In this document: positions 45,965 through 46,026 of the stretch, piece by piece
Layout of the letters: each line of letters starts with the position of its first letter
Numbering within the stretch: the stretch's first letter is position 1
Source: SKIA01 sp047602905
GTDB lineage: Archaea > Nanobdellota > Nanobdellia > Woesearchaeales > SKIA01
Direction of reading: 5' to 3'
DNA: 46,026 nt
Assembly (NCBI GenBank): GCA_047602905.1
Contig: JBLKOP010000010.1
Location: 1-46,026, forward strand
Notes under the pieces: generated by a model
The model's database searches: none
The model's input: the letters and a program-made list of their open reading frames with translations, nothing else
What the model was told of the DNA's origin: nothing
Translations under genes and position numbers: made by a program

Positions 45965-46026
45965 ATGTCCGTATTAAGCAGAATACTTGCGAAATGTGAA
46001 CAAACAACTCGCCCTAATACACGTTA
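45965..46026 (+). CDS. Start of an unidentified gene at the right edge
   Basis: An ATG at 45965 opens a frame with no stop before the window ends (SVLSRILAKCEQTTRPNTR). It diverges from xerA, and an A/T element (TAAATTAAAG, about 45930-45939) lies about 30 nt upstream. Too short to identify. Confidence 0.3.
   Translation, partial: MSVLSRILAKCEQTTRPNTR

Noticed and set aside
45085..46026. xerA as the integrase of a mobile element
   Set aside because: No tRNA-associated repeat, no element genes next to it, and sequence features fit the chromosomal archaeal XerA. The right edge limits this judgement.
1..46026. CRISPR arrays, rRNA genes, complete insertion sequences
   Set aside because: No regularly spaced direct repeats, rRNA-like blocks or transposase genes with terminal repeats were seen on reading both strands.

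Overview
This 46 kb window is archaeal. It carries TFB, archaeal or eukaryote-like ribosomal proteins (eL24, eS28, L7Ae), SRP54, archaeal-type AlaRS, NucS/EndoMS, FtsZ, an archaeal Xer recombinase and an initiator tRNA with an A1-U72 pair. TATA boxes repeatedly lie about 24-31 nt upstream of start codons, which points to mostly leaderless transcripts. AT-rich DNA, compact overlapping genes, many small unknown proteins and bacterial-type UvrA/UvrB suggest a DPANN-like lineage (Woesearchaeota/Pacearchaeota type). That placement is an inference, not shown directly.

Layout. 1-71: start of an EF-2-like gene. 197-4826: wHTH-Nudix gene, then the ndk-eL24-eS28-L7Ae operon, a P-loop kinase/KilA-N pair and TFB. 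4956-7773: cupredoxin operon (HxlR-type regulator, small anchored cupredoxin, membrane-cupredoxin-propeller fusion). 7868-16771: alaS, a hydrolase, hypotheticals, nucS, an MFS fragment, a ThiF/E1-like protein with a histone-H1-like tail, a GC-rich structured intergenic region, ftsZ and a wHTH regulator. 16768-20374: DEAD-box helicase, dus and a YdcF-like gene. 20304-27532: M29-like peptidase, free-standing LAGLIDADG endonuclease, rnhB, cutA, smc and a PIG-L deacetylase. 27577-32504: tRNA-Gly(TCC), SRP54, and a subtilase/I9-like/membrane protein/Lrp/DHH operon, followed by tRNA-iMet. 32548-37479: PadR-controlled MacB-like ABC export operon. 37533-46026: IMPase, HAD, uvrA, a small unknown, uvrB with a DinD/Bro-N gene, xerA and an edge ORF.

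Main discovery candidate. rnhB (RNase HII) appears to be split by a 31-nt intron (22396-22426) with a bulge-helix-bulge fold. Removing it exactly restores the conserved GVDESGRGP active-site motif and the reading frame. A LAGLIDADG homing endonuclease gene ends only 22 nt before the intron and overlaps exon 1. This looks like an ORF-less BHB mini-intron beside a free-standing endonuclease, which could be a collaborative-homing arrangement. Other leads are a stand-alone I9-like propeptide protein translationally coupled to a subtilase, a cupredoxin system with a Cys-rich HxlR regulator, a DinD/Bro-N gene coupled to uvrB that contains a G8/C7 palindrome, and an unrecognised structured region between thiF and ftsZ.

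No intergenic stretch exceeds about 300 bases. The longest are 14097-14347 (candidate structured RNA) and 15422-15613 (ftsZ leader). No rRNA, CRISPR array or complete insertion sequence was seen.
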